Notes under the pieces: model-generated
The model's input: the letters and a program-made list of their open reading frames with translations, nothing else
Databases searched by the model: none
Told to the model about the DNA's origin: nothing
Shown here: piece after piece, positions 48,103 to 60,640 of the stretch
How the letters are laid out: each line of letters opens with the position of its first letter
Numbering within the stretch: position 1 is the first letter of the stretch
Source of the DNA: Buddleja alternifolia
Taxonomy: Eukaryota; Streptophyta; Magnoliopsida; Lamiales; Scrophulariaceae
DNA: 64,000 nucleotides
Assembly: GCA_019426215.1 (NCBI GenBank)
Contig: CM033406.1
Coordinates: 4,913,001 to 4,977,000, forward strand
Direction of reading: 5' to 3'
Program-made: the position numbers and the translations under genes

Positions 48103-50885
48103 TTACTAAAACTATAGAACTGTAACATGAAGAACCAACTGATTAGAGATTGGACAAGGCTTCTAGTCCTCTCCACGATCCGACAACTTAGGTCGACTCT
48201 ACAAAGTCAAGCTGATGACTTTAAAAGAGCGCTTCTCGGGAGGCAACCCGGGCCATTTTAGTTTTCTTTGTTTTGTCCTTTTCGTTTGTTTTCCTTTCTT
48301 TGTTTGTTTTTGAGTTTTTGTTTTGTGTTTCGTGTAGGGAAAAGGTAGAAACTATGAAAAATCTCCTGTCCAGGACGCCTGAATGTGACCTACATGACAT
48401 TCGAACGTCGTCCACAAAAAATTAGCTGTCTGTTCTATCATCCACGCCCAAACATAACATACTCAATGTTTGAACATTGAGCCCGTCAACCGAATGTTAC
48501 TAACTGGGGGTATTCAAATCCCAAACTATTCAAAATTACTCTTCTTCTTCAAGATACTCGCGCCAAATATACTTTCCTACTCCAAATCAATCTCCAAGGC
48601 CTAAAATAGCTATAAAAGACTTCCATAATTCGCAATTCTTCCATCATTACTCATCAATATAATCATCCATCACATATACAATCCTTCACATACAAGAAAT
48701 CCATCCATATAAACCCATCTATCAAAAATCATCAACACTTATACATAATACATCAATCACTATACATTAGCACGCAGAAAGACCATAAGGAGATGCTAGA
48801 CACAAGATTTCATCATCCTACATCTTTAAAACGAAGAAGAAGTACGAAGGTATCATACACAACTGACGTCCGAACGTGAGGGGACCAGCGTTCGAACGTG
48901 GGCTTCAGAGATTTTTAGTCTGCTTCCTGTAATTTGTAAGTGATTAGCTTGATCCTTTCTTCGTACATTGCTTGTGGCAGTCGTGTGGGGCTTTGTGTAT
49001 TGTTATTGTGTGATCTCATGTTGGCAGTGGTTGATTGTGGTTTGGTGGTTGAATTATACCGGGTCGAGATTGAATTGGATATGTTTAGGAGAAGTTGAGA
49101 ATTGAAATTACACATATGGCGAGATTGAGACCAGGGAGATTATGTTGAGGAGAGAGTTCGAGGACAAAGAAGTATGAAGGTGTCAAGAAAAATGCTAGTA
49201 TTCCTAGGAATGAATTAAGAGAAATTCAAAAAAAATTCTAGAGGATAGAAGGTTATGAGCTACACAAGGAAAGATCCATTGGAGACATAAAGATGTTTGT
49301 GCTAGCTACAAGACAACAATTGTTTTTATCATACTTTGCCACCACTCTGAGGATGATTGTGCGTTCATGGTTAAAAGAGTTTTGTGCCAATAGTGCAAGT
49401 AAGGAGTCCAGAGAGAATTTTCAAAATAGGGTGTACAAGGTCAAGGTAGTAGAGGTAGATTTTTCAAAGTTGAAATTGAATGAACACATGAAACTCCCCA
49501 TACCTACAAAGTGTGCATCTGTAACATTGATGGATCAAGACGAGGCAAAAATCTTGGATTGAAATATGGTACTGTTGAGTGAAATTGAAATTGAAGGAGC
49601 TAAGTTGAGTGCAAACAAGAAAGAAATAATACCGAGGGAGTTGAAAACCAGAGGCATTCTTTTGGTTTGATTTTATTCGGTATTGTGTTTTACCTACTAG
49701 TAACCGGTCTTCGGTTAACAAAGAAAGATCCCTTTTTATTTATTGCATTATGACATTGAAGCGAGTGAATTTTTCATAACTTATCTTTGCTGCTTTGTTG
49801 AACCAAGTAAGACAGATGGGAGGTGATATGGTCAACCCTTCTCTCAACAAGAAAATTCTACTTATTTTTCCATCTTTGATTATCACTTTATGCCTCAAGC
49901 AAGAGGTAAGGCGAGAGAATGACGAAGGTTTTGAAAAACTGGGATTGAATATTGCATTTAGGGAAAAGAGAAAAGAAAAGGCCCCGATGCTTAGATTTAC
50001 CCGTGAGAGGGGTGAGAGCTCTAATAAAACCTCCCCACCCATGTCCCTTGAGACTATTGCACATAATCTCGATCTAGTGAGAAGAGCACAAAAAGGGATA
50101 AGGGCAACACAATCCGTCACGATGGCTAATATGAGATTGTTGTCACAATACAAAAGGGATTTAGCCATTGCCATGGATCGATCCACGGGGAGGCCATATT
50201 TCTCTTATCCACCCGTACCCGTATTTCACTGCTTGTCCGAAGTTAAAAGTGCTTATGACACCAAGGATGAGGATCCCACAACCGCCTCGACGAGGATGCG
50301 GTTTTGATGAAATTGTATCCTACCTATTCTTTGTTATTTTTTTTTCCTTATTTTCTTTTCGTTTTGTTTTGTTTTCCATGTGATGCATGCACTTTTAGCA
50401 TGTATTATTTTTCCATATGCTTGATGGTTTGATTGAGATGAAGTTTAGATATGATGAGGAAATTGATTCCATGATTGGGGATGCATATTCTACTCAAGAG
50501 GAGTTGGAGCTTTTTAAGAATGCATTTGAGGATAAAGGATGTTTTTCAACATCCTTGGCTGTAAGTCTTCTTTTTTACCTTTTCTATACTTTGTAAGAGA
50601 CAACATTGGGGACAATGTTGGATTTAAGTTTGGGGGTATAGGCTAGTACTTATATGTGGATAGTTGCCATGCAATCCTAATTTTTTAGCTCAAGTTTAGG
50701 GGAGAGTTATTTTCTATCATGTTCATATACTTTTATATTGGAGAAAATCAAGCATGAAAAAATTTCAGTCCTTCTAATTGATGCATTGAGATTGATTAAC
50801 TTGAAAAATTGGCATGATTTCTTTGAAATTGCTCATAGAGACCCTAGACTAGATTTGAAATCCTTAGATGATTCACATTGCACAT
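48103..50885. other. Gypsy non-coding internal region, first part
   Basis: No RT, RNase H, integrase or env-like domain. ORFs at 49293-49562 and 49795-50307 have no recognisable domain; the second has a basic, Arg-rich stretch and could be a relic of the element's own gene. The CpG-containing word GAACGT or its complement recurs here and elsewhere in the element. Confidence 0.6.
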
Positions 50886-50890
50886 AAGTC

Positions 50891-51841
50891 TGTTAGATTA
50901 GAGAAAACCCCGTAGGGAATTTGTATTTCTGAGTAACATATTTATAGAGTTACATAGACTTTGTAAACAAGTAAACCCTAAGTTATAAACAAGGAAAGAT
51001 AAATACAAGGAAGGATATTCTAAGCTATAAAGATAAATACAAGGAAATATAAGATAAGGAAAGATCTTACGATAGTCTAGAAGATATATTCTAACACTCC
51101 CCCGCAGTCGAGACGGGAGTTTCCCGAACATTGAGACTAAAGAAAAAATATTCTAGAAGAGCCGAGACATCAACGTTCAAACGTTTGGACGTCTCAAGCA
51201 GTGTAAAAAAGAAAAAAAGAGGTGTTCATCCGTGCAACAACGTTTGAACGTGGTGTGTTAAATGTTCGAGCATCTAGGGCCAAGAGAGGCGGCAACGGCG
51301 GTGGTGACTCCAAGTCCTTATGTGTTAAGGGTGAGCGGCGACGACATAAAATAAAAAAGCGTCGGCTCCAAGTCCTCGTTTTCCAAGGGTGAGCAGCAGC
51401 GACATAAAATAAAAAAGGCGGCAGCTTCAAATTCTCATTTTTCAAGGGTAAGCGGCAGCAACATAAAATAGAAAAAGTACCGGTTCCACATCCTCATTTT
51501 TCAAAGGTGAACGGCGGCGGCGGCGGCATAAAATAATAATAAAAAAACTAACTAGACTAGATAAGAGGCGCCAGACGGAGATGGCGACTTAAGGATGGCG
51601 GAAACGAAAGATCGAGATACCATGACTCTGATACCATGTTAGATTAGAGAAAACCCCATAGGAAACTTGTATTACTGAGTAACATATTTATAGAGTTACA
51701 TAGACTTTGTAAACAAGTAAAAACTAAGCTATAAACAAGAAAAGATAAATACAAGGAAAGATATTCTAAGTTATAAGATAAATACAAGAAAATATAAGAT
51801 AAGGAAAGATCTTATGATAGTCTAGAAGATATATTCTAATA
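50891..51841 (-). mobile_element. TRIM retrotransposon, 951 bp, in gypsy element
   Basis: Terminal direct repeats 50891-51096 and 51637-51841 (about 206 bp, roughly 95% identical, TGTTAG...CTAACA) with an exact 5-bp target duplication AAGTC (50886-50890 and 51842-51846). On the minus strand a tRNA-Met-type primer-binding site (ATGGTATCAGAG) adjoins the 51637-51841 repeat, and a GGGGGAG purine tract adjoins the other, so the element lies in reverse. There is no coding domain. The interior holds a 60-65-bp tandem repeat (51308-51540). Confidence 0.92.
51308..51540. repeat. Tandem repeat inside the TRIM
   Basis: About four copies of a 60-65-bp unit with the order CTCCAAGTCCTC, then AAGGGTGAGCGGC, then GACATAAAATAAAA. 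The copies diverge at GGC-rich steps. Confidence 0.8.
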
Positions 51842-51846
51842 AAGTC

Positions 51847-52800
51847 GAGGGTAGTAGAGTTGAGTTGGATAACCATCTTGAGATACTTAGGGAATTTTTC
51901 CCGAAAATATTGGATTAGATTCTTTCATAAAGGTTATAAGTTAATTAGTTAATTTTGTATGCTAAATAATGAATGAAAAATGTTGAATTTTGGTATGACC
52001 ATAGAGGTCGGGATAATAAGTATTGGAGGTGAAAGTAACATGCTTATTTACTGTACTAGTATGCTAATTTGAGCTAAGCTCAAGCCAAAGGGGTTTTGTT
52101 TCGTGGCCTTTGACACTCGAGTGATTAAATCCTTAGGAGTGTATTTACACTTAATGTCCCAAAACTATCTACTTTGGGAGTCATTAATCTAAAGTTTGCT
52201 ACATGGATGCCATAGAAAGCCAAATGGAATAAAACATTGCACATGGTCTAGCCTTGATGAATTTAAATGGAAAGTTTCATATGAGTTTAAATTTTAAATG
52301 TTTGAGATGATGAAATTTAAAAGGCTATGAGGTTTTCTATGATTCTTGTGCCTTGTGTTTGAAGATTAATGTCCAAAAATTGGTAAGGATACCTCTCGAC
52401 TATAATACCTTAGACTTATTTTCACTATACCCTTTGGAGGTCTTTTCGAAATCTTGGTGTCAGATGAGAAAATATTTGATATATATATATATATATTTTT
52501 TTTTTTGAGCTTTAAAAAGAATGATTTGGTGCCATTGGTTCTTGTTAATTATGTTGATATGTATTGATTGGGTTGGGTCTAAAATTTGTTGGATTTTGTG
52601 GATATATTATCTGCAAACCCTCACGAGACTATACTCATCCTTTTTGGGTAACATAAAGGTTTAAAGGCTTGTTGCACATGCTAAGTGCAATCGTTCATTC
52701 CATGAAAGTGAGTTTATCTTTTGTTTTGTTTTTGTTTCTTCCTTTGGTTATGTTTCTTTGTATCATTGCTCGAGGATGATCAATATTTAAGTTTAGGGGA
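51847..52800. other. Gypsy non-coding internal region, last part
   Basis: No gene. Ends with a purine-rich TTTAGGGGAG tract next to the 3' LTR. A TA run and a poly-T run lie near 52480-52506. Confidence 0.6.
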
Positions 52801-52801
52801 G

Positions 52802-54064
52802 TTAATAGGGTTCAGAATTGTGTGTTTTGTAATACTTTATTCATAGTTTTTCATTGATTTAAGCACGATTTTATACTACATATGCGTCTAATCTGTCTAT
52901 TTTGAGTATTCAGGTACAAATCATAACAATGGAGGAAAAAAGATGAAGAAACGGTAAAAGAAGGAAATTTGGAGCGAAAAAGCAGAAATATTCTGTAATC
53001 AACACACGAAAGCTGGGATTCCAATGTTAGGACGTGGGAGCAGCATTATGCACGGACGCCAGGAATACAATGTTCAGACGTTGTTGTCGGGATGATCAGT
53101 TTGGAAATTTCCAAATTCTAAACCTAAAAGGATTTTCCAAATCTTATGCCTATAAATACTAGATGTTTCAGTAGGGTTTGTGGATGCCAATTGAGAGAAA
53201 AAAGAGACAACAGAGCTTTTATTTAACATTGAAATTATACTTTGAGAGTTAGATTTATTGAGAGTTGGAGTCCAAGAATACATCTTTTGGAAGAGAAAGA
53301 AGACGAAGATCCATACAACCATAGGGGGGGGGTTCTTCTTTATTCTTTACTTTTATAAATTCTTTAGTTAATTTTTCCATTATGCGTAGCTAAATCTATA
53401 GATTAAGGCCATGCTTAGGCAGATTTATGAGTTTTGAGTTATAAAAAGTATTCTTCGTTTGAATGATTTATATTGCTTTGTGTTATATCTTGTTCTTAAC
53501 GCTTCGTGTGTTTGACCAACATATATATGATTTTATGCTTAAATTATCTGTTCCGGAGAAAGTAGTTTAAGGTGCAAAACGGATTAAAAACATCTTCTAA
53601 CTTAGTTGATGCTAGAGATGGCTACATACTCCGGATGATGTTAGCCAAATTTATTCGGGAAATTTTTTGTTCTTAATGCATGCAAGAGAGATTGCTACAC
53701 CCAATCTAGCACAGGTTATAAACACAGAGGGATCGAACTGATAATGTTCTTAAGAAATTTTCCACCTTATCAATATTTATCTGAAATACGAGAATATCTT
53801 CATAACAAGAATTGATTAATTTGCGTCGACGTATGTGTCTTAGTTGCTTTTTACCTATTGTCTTTCGCATATCTTTAATTCTTGTCTTAGTTATAAGTTT
53901 AAAATTCTTTTACTTTAAGTTCACAAGTTGCTTGATTTAATTTACTGTTTTTTCTAAAACATAAGTCTCTGTGGGTTCGACATCCAGGACTTAATTGTCC
54001 ACATTATTACTACACACGATCAGTCCTCTTTCTATTAAATACATGACTGGGTTTTCGTGCCTCA
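52802..54064 (+). repeat. Gypsy 3' LTR
   Basis: About 1263 bp matching the 5' LTR, from TTAATAGGG to GTGCCTCA. The terminal TG appears changed to TT. By eye it diverges from the 5' LTR by several per cent, including small indels, so the insertion is not recent. Confidence 0.85.
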
Positions 54065-55609
54065 ACATTTATAAGCCTTAGATGAACAACTAGTCCATGT
54101 GAATCAAGGCAAGCCTTCCACTTCTTATAGTAGTTAAGAAGATAAGCACCAGAAGGGTTTGGTACTTGATCACTTAAACGGTTCGCAAGTAGGAGAATTT
54201 CAATTGGTCATTGAGATTCATGTGGACTTGTATGACATATGCTCTGACAAGGAGTGCCAGTCGAACACTATTGGATAGCGGGAGTTTGTGTCATAGATTC
54301 ATTGATTGGATTAGTGTATTCAAACACGGCTCGTATCTTATGCGTTTTTACTCAGTGACTATCAATGATCGGATTACTGATTATGATAGTATGCGTGAGC
54401 CTTAGACCTGAGGAGTCACGGTTACAGTGTAATTGTGACGTTGGTTCTTCATTAGAGTAGTTAGGCCCAATTCACCCATTGGTGGGGCGACCTCGAAGTG
54501 TGTTCTAATGGGCAAGTAGCAGATGTGAAGTGATTGTCAAGAGGGAGTTCACTATCTCGAAAGCAAACGAGAAGTATCCTATGCGTTCATAGGTAAATCA
54601 GATCGAAGGCCTCTGGCCAAAGCTCATGAACTAACACGTGTTTAACAGGGAAAGTAGTTCTGTAATCTCTGTTAGTATGATTCAGAACATAGCATCAAAT
54701 CCTATGAGTTTGACATATTCCATGACTCTCACTCGATCGGGATACGTCAGTGAATGGCGTATATTCATACAATATTTATAATCTAGAGGTTTGTATTGAC
54801 TTGGTCATTTCGTACTCGGTTGGGCTATGATGTGGGGCCATGGTACTGGCTAGGTGTCACCCACGTCCTTTGGTATCCTCCTATTGCCAATCAAGATGAA
54901 CCTAGAGAGTCGTGCTAAGAACAGACAAGGAAATCGAATTTTGTATTTGAAGGGCGTTTTAGTAATTTGTCCTTTGGAAGGACGAATTAATTAATTGAAC
55001 AAATTAATTTAATCAGTTATTTAATTGGATTAAACAATGGTAAATTAAATTAATTAGTTTGAAAATTTAATTGACTAGATTAATTCAATATTTAAACTAG
55101 AATATGAATTAATTATTTATTTAATTAATAAGAATATTGATTTAATTAATTGTTAATTGATTAAATTAATTGGACTAAGTTTAATGGGTCAACATATCCC
55201 TTAAGGCCTTGGGGCGTGTGTGACTGGTGGGCTTAGTTGGAGGATTTATTTAATCCTCCAACACAAGCTCTAGAGTAACACAATTCACACAAGAAACATT
55301 ACGTCAAAATAATTCCTCCACCAGAAATACAATATAAAGAAAAACTCTCTTCCACTCTCTCTCACCTAGCTGCCACTTTGGAGAAAGAGATGGAGATTTT
55401 CGAAGTCGATTCCACGCATGATAATCTAAAGACGGGGGTATGTGGACTGTTGAACAAAGATTCGCGAGGATTAATTGAATATGCCAAAAGGTAAGTTTTT
55501 CATATTCATCTTTTTCATTAAAATCAATGAACAAACAAATTGATCTTGGCTTTGGCAATCCGGATATGATTTGAAACTTCCATTGTGCATGGTACCAGGA
55601 TTCCTAACA

Positions 55610-55956
55610 GTGGTATCAGAGCCAAATTTGTTGGCTTCGTTGATTTTGTTTGCGTGTTTTTCGTGTTCATGTATAATGAGTTTTGGTAATTTAGAATTAT
55701 TATTAATGGATCGAAAATCTGTTGTGTTTGGAATTGGAAATTGGAAATTGGAAATCTGCTGCTTTACAAATCTGAAAAGTGGAAGTGAAATTTTTTGAAA
55801 ATCTGGAAATTGTTCATCGTCAGGAATGGCGGATTTGAACTCACTGAAAATCGCCATGGAAGGCGCTGGAATCATCGCTGCAATCTGACTGAGGTTGCCA
55901 GAGCACTGCCATGTGGCATGGCAGCAACACTGGTGAATCCAAGGCCTGGTTGTCAC
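55610..55956 (+). other. Copia-2 primer-binding site and leader, truncated by Copia-3
   Basis: TGGTATCAGAGCC at 55611-55623 pairs with initiator tRNA-Met and marks the Copia-2 internal start. The following 330 bp carry no intact frame and are cut at 55957 by the start of the Copia-3 LTR. The rest of Copia-2 must lie beyond the window, on the far side of Copia-3. Confidence 0.7.
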
Positions 55957-57439
55957 TGTTGGTTCCAAGTGGCATACGAAAGGGTCTAGAAGGGCGAGGG
56001 GTTGAATAAACCCTGAAGTCTTTTTCGACTTCAAAAAGTTTCATATTAAAATTGAGTTTGGACGCTTGGAAATGTAAGCGCTTGGCTGAGCGTCCACTTG
56101 AAGACTGTTTTGATAAAGTTATCTTAGACTCAAGATTTGAATACTATAACCAGACTGGTTTAAGCGTTCAGTTCTTTAATGAGGGTTAGCACATCAAAAT
56201 GATTTTAAGTCTTCCTTTTAAAAAGCTTTAGCGTCACAAAGTTTTCCTTAGTTGCTTAGCTTTGAATGATTTTATCAATGTGTTTATTTAACCGATTTAT
56301 GTAATGATATGACAATAATATAATGACGGTAAAATAAAAAACACAAAGTTTGACAGGTTCGTTGGGTGGTGTAATCCCAACTATGCAATCCACTAAAATG
56401 ATTCTCGAAGAATCACATAGAAACTTCTACAAAATAGGGAGAGATGGATATTGATGACTTGAGCTCCTTGGTCACACAGATTTCTGCTACAAGACACTTC
56501 TATCGTCTTGCTTCTTTCACCCAGAAATAATGCAAGTATCCAACTTCGATTTCACATAGATTGCGAGGCTTGGATGAGGTTTTTCTAATAGTTTGTTTTG
56601 ATTTTGGGAAAGTTCAAACAACTTGGAATATCTCAATAATAGTGTAGGATTCTTCTATGAAGAGGTTTGAGATATTTTCGACTATCTTGGAATTATAAGA
56701 AAAGCTTTGAGGAACTTTGGATATGATATTAATTTGTAAGCTTTTTCTTTCAAATGATTTCAGCAAAGTTTTGGCTCTTTGTGCATGAATGTTTTTTTTT
56801 TTTTTAGGGTTTGCAGAAGGGTACTATTTATAGTGATTTCTTGGAAATTGTCCATTGGACACATGTAGGCGGGTGTCTCTCACGCAGCGCGTTAGATAGA
56901 CCTTTTCTGACATTCCTGAAATTCTGCTGGTTTCGATTGGACAGGAACAGGTTTTGAACTCTGAATTCTGACAGTCTAATCAAAAGGTGGCTTGTCCACA
57001 AGTCACAATAGTTTATCACATTTAATGCACTTCTGAGGTATTTAATGCGTTTTGAATTTATTTTCCGTTGGAAATAAATGTCCGTTGATGATTGCATTTA
57101 AACCCTTCATAAATTGAGAATTTATTTCAGGTGAATCCCTTCGTTGAATGCTTGAGTAGCTTGAGCACTTGATTCATAACTCCCGAAATAGTTTTTTAGG
57201 ATTTGACGGACGCTTAAGAACAAATCTCCATTTTCACTTGATTTTAGACGCTGATCTTCTACTTCATCTTTGATAAACTAACCTAGAGCTCTATCATAGA
57301 CTTAGTATCTAATACTTAGTCTAAAAATCTACGAAGATAAAAATTACAAGCCTAACAATATTACATCTTTCAGACACTTATACAAATCTTCTAATAAAAT
57401 ATAAACTTACATTTTATTTGGGGTCTAACATAAGATCCT

Positions 57440-57506
57440 AATTGTCATCATCAAAACATCTAACAAGAAATTCCTAACAATTTTCCCCTTTTTGATGATG
57501 ACAATT
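57440..57506. repeat. Perfect 17-bp inverted repeat (hairpin) in Copia-3 LTR
   Basis: AATTGTCATCATCAAAA (57440-57456) is the exact reverse complement of 57490-57506, with a 33-nt loop containing TTTTCCCC. It lies about 230 nt beyond the 3' end of the antisense frame. Confidence 0.85.
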
Positions 57507-57821
57507 CTTACTCTTTTATAGTTCAAGAGTTAGACAGCCAAACTACAAATGTTAACGTTGAAAGGTTAGATATAATTAGTTAAGGTTAGTTAAGCCTCAA
57601 AGAGATGTTTTAGCTAAAAATGCACTTCATTATATTTCAATAACAGTACAAGCATTTACAACTAAAAATCTGAAAAATACGTAAAGAGACAAGAATATAG
57701 ATAATGAAATGCAAAGACTCTTATTGTCCTGATTGAACATTGAATCTCCTATGCATTTCAACTTTGATCGCTTCAGAAAGATTTTCTTCAAGTGTGATCA
57801 TAGAAGCATGATCTTTGTCTA

Positions 57822-60640
57822 TCATGGTCTTGTTTTCATTCTGGTGTCTCTTCTTATAACAACAAACTGCTTATCCCACTCTGTTGGGTCAACACCAATA
57901 TGCCTTAGACATATCCTTAACGCTCTATTAAGTTCTGTCATCTTCTGCTCCTTAGCTATAAGCTTTGAATCAGTAGGCTCTGGAAGAGGCGCTCGTTCAA
58001 TAGGAATGTCAAACTGTTCAAGCAAAGCTTGAGAAGGTACTGGTAACTCAACATTGAACGCTATTGGGGGGAACCCAGTTGCTCTACTAGGTACTCCAGC
58101 AGTAGCTACCCAAGATGGGTATCTAGGCTCTCTATTGAGCGGAGGAGGAGGAAGGAGTATTTCTTGACGCGTCGGAGGAGGAGGACTCTGAACTCTTGAA
58201 TTGGACGCTTTCCTCTTTTCTCCTTTATTCTTTTTCCCCTTATTGCCATCATCATCCTTCAAGAAGTGTTCTGTTAAAATGCTGACCTGATTGGCAATCT
58301 GAGCCATAGAAGCCGCAAGATCATCGATACGCTAGTCAAAATGCTCTTTCATAGCAATCTGATTTGCCCGATTAGCGTCAGCCATTTCTTGAAACGCTCT
58401 AAGGCTATCATCAACCGTAGCCTGAGCAGCTCCACGCATATGGGCTATTTGAGAGTCCATATTCTGTGATTCTATCTTGGCTAAATCAGTCTATATCCAA
58501 TGTAGAGCTTCGGCATTCTGACTCGCTTGATCTCTAACTTCATCCAAAACTTCGTGTAGGAGTGGACCAAACTCTTGACTAATCGTTTGAGAAACCGGTA
58601 GCTTGAATTTTGATGAGATTTTGAGTGATTCAAGAGATGGTTAATGTGCTGGATCAAATGTTGTGCCTTACTCTTTGATCAGAAGATCAGCAACATCAGG
58701 TTCATAAGCGTAAAGAATAGCCTCTGGTAGAGACGCTTGAGGTTCAGACTCTTCAAAAATCTTCACAGGTACTTCCTTGGATGCTGACATCTCTTGACAA
58801 AAGTCAATAAACTGGAAGTTCAACCTGGCTAAAGGCATACTTGCATAGAAGTCTAAAGCATCAGCAAGAAGTTCATTCACCCGGTGAAGTGGAAGGCACG
58901 AACTCTGAATGAATGTGTGAAGCGGACTATCCTTGGCCCTGACATACATAGGACCCATGATATCCAACACATGATTCGAAAAAATCCTTGACTGCACTTT
59001 AGGAATCAGAAAGAGCATATCCGGGCAGTAATGCAAGGAAAATGCAATAGTCCGATCAGTTTGAAGATGTTGTAAGTGTTGAGAGTCAGGCACATAAATC
59101 CTGTAGTATTTTTCCAAATACGGATAGATTGCTTGAGCGATGCCCTGATTGCATTCCAGCAGCGAAAGCACATATTCATAGTGTTCGCTCACTTCTTTTC
59201 GGATGGATGGGAGCAGTGGGTATCCTTGAAATGATCTAATTCTTGAGCCGTTTCGTTTGTCCAGGTTTTCAGTGAAGATTTTGTCAAAATGAGGAATTGG
59301 AGACATGATCTTGATCATCTGCCTGAAGTTTTCTTCACAATGACTGGGAGTGATAGTCAAATCTGAAATTGGTTTAGAGCCACTACTTGACGCTTGGCCA
59401 CAAAAATGAAGTGGAGTCTCTGCAAGCCGATTTAATGCTTCTTGCAGAAATCTCTCAACTGGGTGTCTGATGCTCGGTAACTGATCAATTGGTCCCACCC
59501 TCTGTTGACGCTTCTCAAGGCAATACTTGGCAAACTGACGCTTCTTGTCATGCATGCCTATGCCGAATAGATGAGGGGCGGTAACCAATTCTTGGAAATG
59601 TACTTGTTACCCACGTACACTTCACACCAGTTGGCTTCATTTAAGCAAAACTCAGACCTAGCATTGCAAATAACCTTGATTCCTTCGTGGTGAATGTCTC
59701 TTATCTATTCAAATCGATGTTTTTCCGTCTCATAGCTGGCATTCCATACACAATTGAAGTAATCATCAGCTTCTTCTTGTATCAGATCGGTAAGAGACGC
59801 TAGACGATCAACAACATAAGGACTCTTGTTCTTCCATAAACAAAGTGGGTTAGCTGAAATACGATTTGTAATACTGTGCACCACTTCAATAAATGAGAGT
59901 ATCCTTCTCTATTCAACAGTTCTTCTTCAAGATTGAGAAACTCCACGGGTAGACGCTCGTAAATTCTGATCTTGTAGTTTCTTGGAGCAAAGCCTGAAGG
60001 TTTGCTATGCCCCATATCCAAAAAGTAAGCTAAGTCTACATCATCGCTATAAGTTCTCACTTCTAGATTCTTCTCATGAATCAAAATTGAAGCCAAAATC
60101 TATTCTATCGGTTCATCATTGGCAATGGCAAAATAGTATGCTCACTCGACATCAGTCAACTCCAAGCTGAACAACATCTCACAGATAGATCAATCACGCT
60201 CTATCAACATGGCCACTTCATTCTCTGCAATTATGTAGTGTTCTTCTTTTAATCCAGCAGGAATGAAGTCTTCTTCAAGTGCTGGTGGCATGTAATTGAT
60301 CGAATGATCAATAGTCTTTAGTGGATCTATCTTGAAGAATTGCCTGGGTTTTGTAACGTCGTCAGCAACGCTCTGACTCTCTAAGTGTGCCTCTGTTATA
60401 ACCTCTGAGGTAAGTAATGGTTGGACCCCTTTTGTTCCTCAGCATCCACTGCAACTTTTGATGCAATGTCCTTGGCAAAGGCCACCACTTTCTCTTAGTC
60501 AACATCTATGTGGGCGTCAACTAGTGCTTCAACAACAATTGAAATAAAAGCTGTAGCACAAGATATATCCTCTATAAGAGCAGGATCTTCTACATATATA
60601 GGTAAAGGAACGTTGTGGGAAGAAATAATGAAGTCAAATA
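57822..60640 (-). pseudogene. Antisense protein-coding frame inside the Copia-3 LTR
   Basis: A long minus-strand coding frame. From 59588 down to 57822 one frame is open apart from a few point stops (near 58664, 58640, 58490 and 58340), about 590 codons. The upstream part (60640-59600) is also protein-like, in a shifted frame with point stops. Recognisable stretches include H-F-C-G-Q-A-S-S-S-G-S near 59400, a Pro-rich part with S-P-P-P-P-T-R near 58180 and a final helical, charged segment (L-N-R-A-L-R-I-C-L-R-H-I-G). I recognise no domain family. Stops are mainly CGA-to-TGA type steps. No sense-strand gene overlaps it. It could be an LTR-borne accessory gene or a captured plant gene. Confidence 0.55.

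Larger units (their letters stand above)
44392..54064 (+). mobile_element. Non-autonomous Ty3/gypsy element, Athila-like
   Basis: Paired LTRs (44392-45659 and 52802-54064, about 1.27 kb) enclose a tRNA-Asp-type primer-binding site (TGGCGCCGTTGC at 45665), gag, a retropepsin and about 4.7 kb without RT, RNase H or integrase. A PPT-like TTTAGGGGAG precedes the 3' LTR. The protease style and primer-binding site fit the Athila/Tat group. It is inserted in the Copia-2 LTR. The flanks GGCAT and ACATT do not form an exact duplication, so terminal positions may be off by 1-3 bases. Confidence 0.82.
44282..55609 (+). mobile_element. Copia-2 5' LTR, split by a gypsy element
   Basis: The LTR starts TGTTGGGTTT at 44282. 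After 110 bp it is interrupted by a gypsy element (44392-54064), resumes at about 54065 and ends CTAACA at 55609, followed at once by a tRNA-iMet primer-binding site (TGGTATCAGAGCC at 55611). Its own length is about 1.65 kb. The part 54290-54760 is recognisably related to the Copia-1 LTR (order GAACACG, then TGACTATCAATGA, then AGAGTAGTTAG), so the two families share ancestry. Confidence 0.8.

Noticed and set aside
57733..58032. 99-codon plus-strand ORF in the Copia-3 LTR
   Set aside because: It overlaps the longer antisense frame and looks like its shadow; no domain.
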